Below are positions 63,378 through 64,000 of a stretch of DNA of 64,000 nt, piece after piece. Each line of letters starts with the position of its first letter. The stretch's first letter is position 1. The translations under genes and the position numbers were made by a program. The stretch comes from Pinibacter soli (GTDB lineage Bacteria > Bacteroidota > Bacteroidia > Chitinophagales > Chitinophagaceae), in assembly GCF_029961145.1 (NCBI RefSeq), contig NZ_JASBRG010000006.1:112660-176659 (forward strand), in the 5' to 3' direction. The notes under the pieces are model-generated. The model ran no database searches. It was given only the letters and a program-made list of their open reading frames with translations, and was not told the DNA's origin.

Positions 63378-64000
63378 TTACAACGCGTATTTATTATCAG
63401 CGATCACTTTTGCTGCAATTCTTCTCTTCGCTTCTTTGCTGTTGAACGGTTCCGCTTTGGTAAAGCGTTTCAGGCCGAGCAACATCATTCTTTGTTCATC
63501 GCCTTCGGCAAATGCGTTGATGGCGTCTTTACCAAACTTGTTGATGTGATCAGCTGCATCGTACAAATAAGTGTGCATCATATCCAGTTCAAATTGTACA
63601 GCGCTTTCTCCGCGTTGATCTACCAACTTCATCGCACGCAATAATGCGCTTTCAGCGTGATATGTTTCAATGGCCATGTCAGCAATGTTCATCAGAATTT
63701 CCTGCTCGTTTTCAATCTTCATCATCAATTTCTGAACAGCGGCACCGGCCACCATTAAAATCGCTTTTTTAAAGTTGGCAACGAGTTTCTTTTCTTTTGC
63801 AAACGCTTCGTCATCACCGCTGCCAAAATCAGGAATGCTCATCAGTTCTTTTTGCACAGCCATCGCAGGTCCCATCAGGTCAAGCTTTCCTTTCATGGCA
63901 CGTTTCAAAACCATATCAACAGTCAGCAAGCGATTGATCTCATTAGTTCCTTCGTAAATACGGTTGATGCGGCTATCGCGATATCCTCTTGAAATAGCAT
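63378..64000 (-). CDS. Acyl-CoA dehydrogenase family protein, C-terminal part (cut by window edge)
   Basis: The frame runs to the window end. From the edge it reads ISRGYRDSRINRIYEGTNEI and NRLLTVDMVLKRAMKGK. The RIYEGTNEINR motif is the classic C-terminal flavin/CoA-interacting signature of acyl-CoA dehydrogenases. The roughly 190 residues after it, all helical and ending RIAAKVIADNKYAL, form the extended C-terminal domain seen in very-long-chain-type or Bacteroidota FadE-like enzymes. The catalytic glutamate and N-terminal domains lie beyond position 64000. Confidence 0.92.
   Translation of the reverse strand, partial: AISRGYRDSRINRIYEGTNEINRLLTVDMVLKRAMKGKLDLMGPAMAVQKELMSIPDFGSGDDEAFAKEKKLVANFKKAILMVAGAAVQKLMMKIENEQEILMNIADMAIETYHAESALLRAMKLVDQRGESAVQFELDMMHTYLYDAADHINKFGKDAINAFAEGDEQRMMLLGLKRFTKAEPFNSKEAKRRIAAKVIADNKYAL

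Overview
The window looks like a chromosomal segment of a Bacteroidota bacterium, most likely Chitinophagales/Chitinophagaceae. The signs are moderate GC, the long insertion-bearing form of IspG, a BshA bacillithiol synthase, a DUF5723 outer-membrane protein, an LVIVD lipoprotein, weak Shine-Dalgarno signals, and TTG...TAnnTTTG-like promoter elements. No rRNA, CRISPR array, integrase or transposase was seen. One tRNA is present, tRNA-Arg with anticodon CCT at 52451-52522.

Region 1 (1-12.0 kb, all minus strand) is housekeeping: tsaB, an acyltransferase, serC followed by a DUF1015 gene, nadB, a YhhN-family membrane protein, a lipoprotein, an aldose 1-epimerase, long-form ispG and a membrane-anchored TPR protein.

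Region 2 (12.2-25.4 kb, mostly plus strand) is an accessory island and the most interesting part. It carries a complete Wadjet-type SMC plasmid/phage defence operon: jetA (DUF3375), jetB (DUF4194), jetC (SMC ATPase) and jetD (DUF3322/DUF2220 Toprim). The operon is interrupted between jetA and jetB by a two-gene cassette in the opposite orientation: an HTH DNA-binding protein and a Doc/Fic toxin one base apart. Next come a PLDc_N/TPR membrane protein and a tight three-gene membrane operon. In that operon a KAP-family P-loop NTPase with its own secreted N-terminal domain seems to be split over two genes, preceded by a membrane-anchored propeller-like protein. This triplet is my best candidate for an undescribed system.

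Region 3 (25.5-36.8 kb) has a DUF5723 protein, a kynU/GDSL pair, carB, two envelope proteins, a small YtxH-like protein and an M23 peptidase. Region 4 (37-43.8 kb) is a run of small stress or detoxification-type genes (DoxX, VOC, SRPBCC, ArsR, RibD/DHFR-like, GlxA-type AraC regulator, DinB) with paralogous pairs. Region 5 (43.9-52.5 kb) has the DNA polymerase III delta-prime subunit, an alkyladenine glycosylase, an EI24 protein, a tetrapyrrole-methylase-fold protein, bshA, greA, an old-yellow-enzyme-type oxidoreductase and the tRNA. Region 6 (52.8-64 kb) has a Tat-exported intradiol dioxygenase, an AraC regulator with a TetX-like flavin monooxygenase, a GT-C membrane protein, an NAD oxidoreductase, a Tag glycosylase, a Gfo/Idh/MocA protein, an aminotransferase, a lipoprotein and the 3' end of an acyl-CoA dehydrogenase cut by the window edge.

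A second layer runs through the window: long dispersed inverted repeats of about ten sequence families fill many intergenic gaps. They are often flush with a stop codon, sometimes supply it, and are sometimes nested in one another. They include a near-identical 230-245 bp MITE-like element present twice in opposite orientation.
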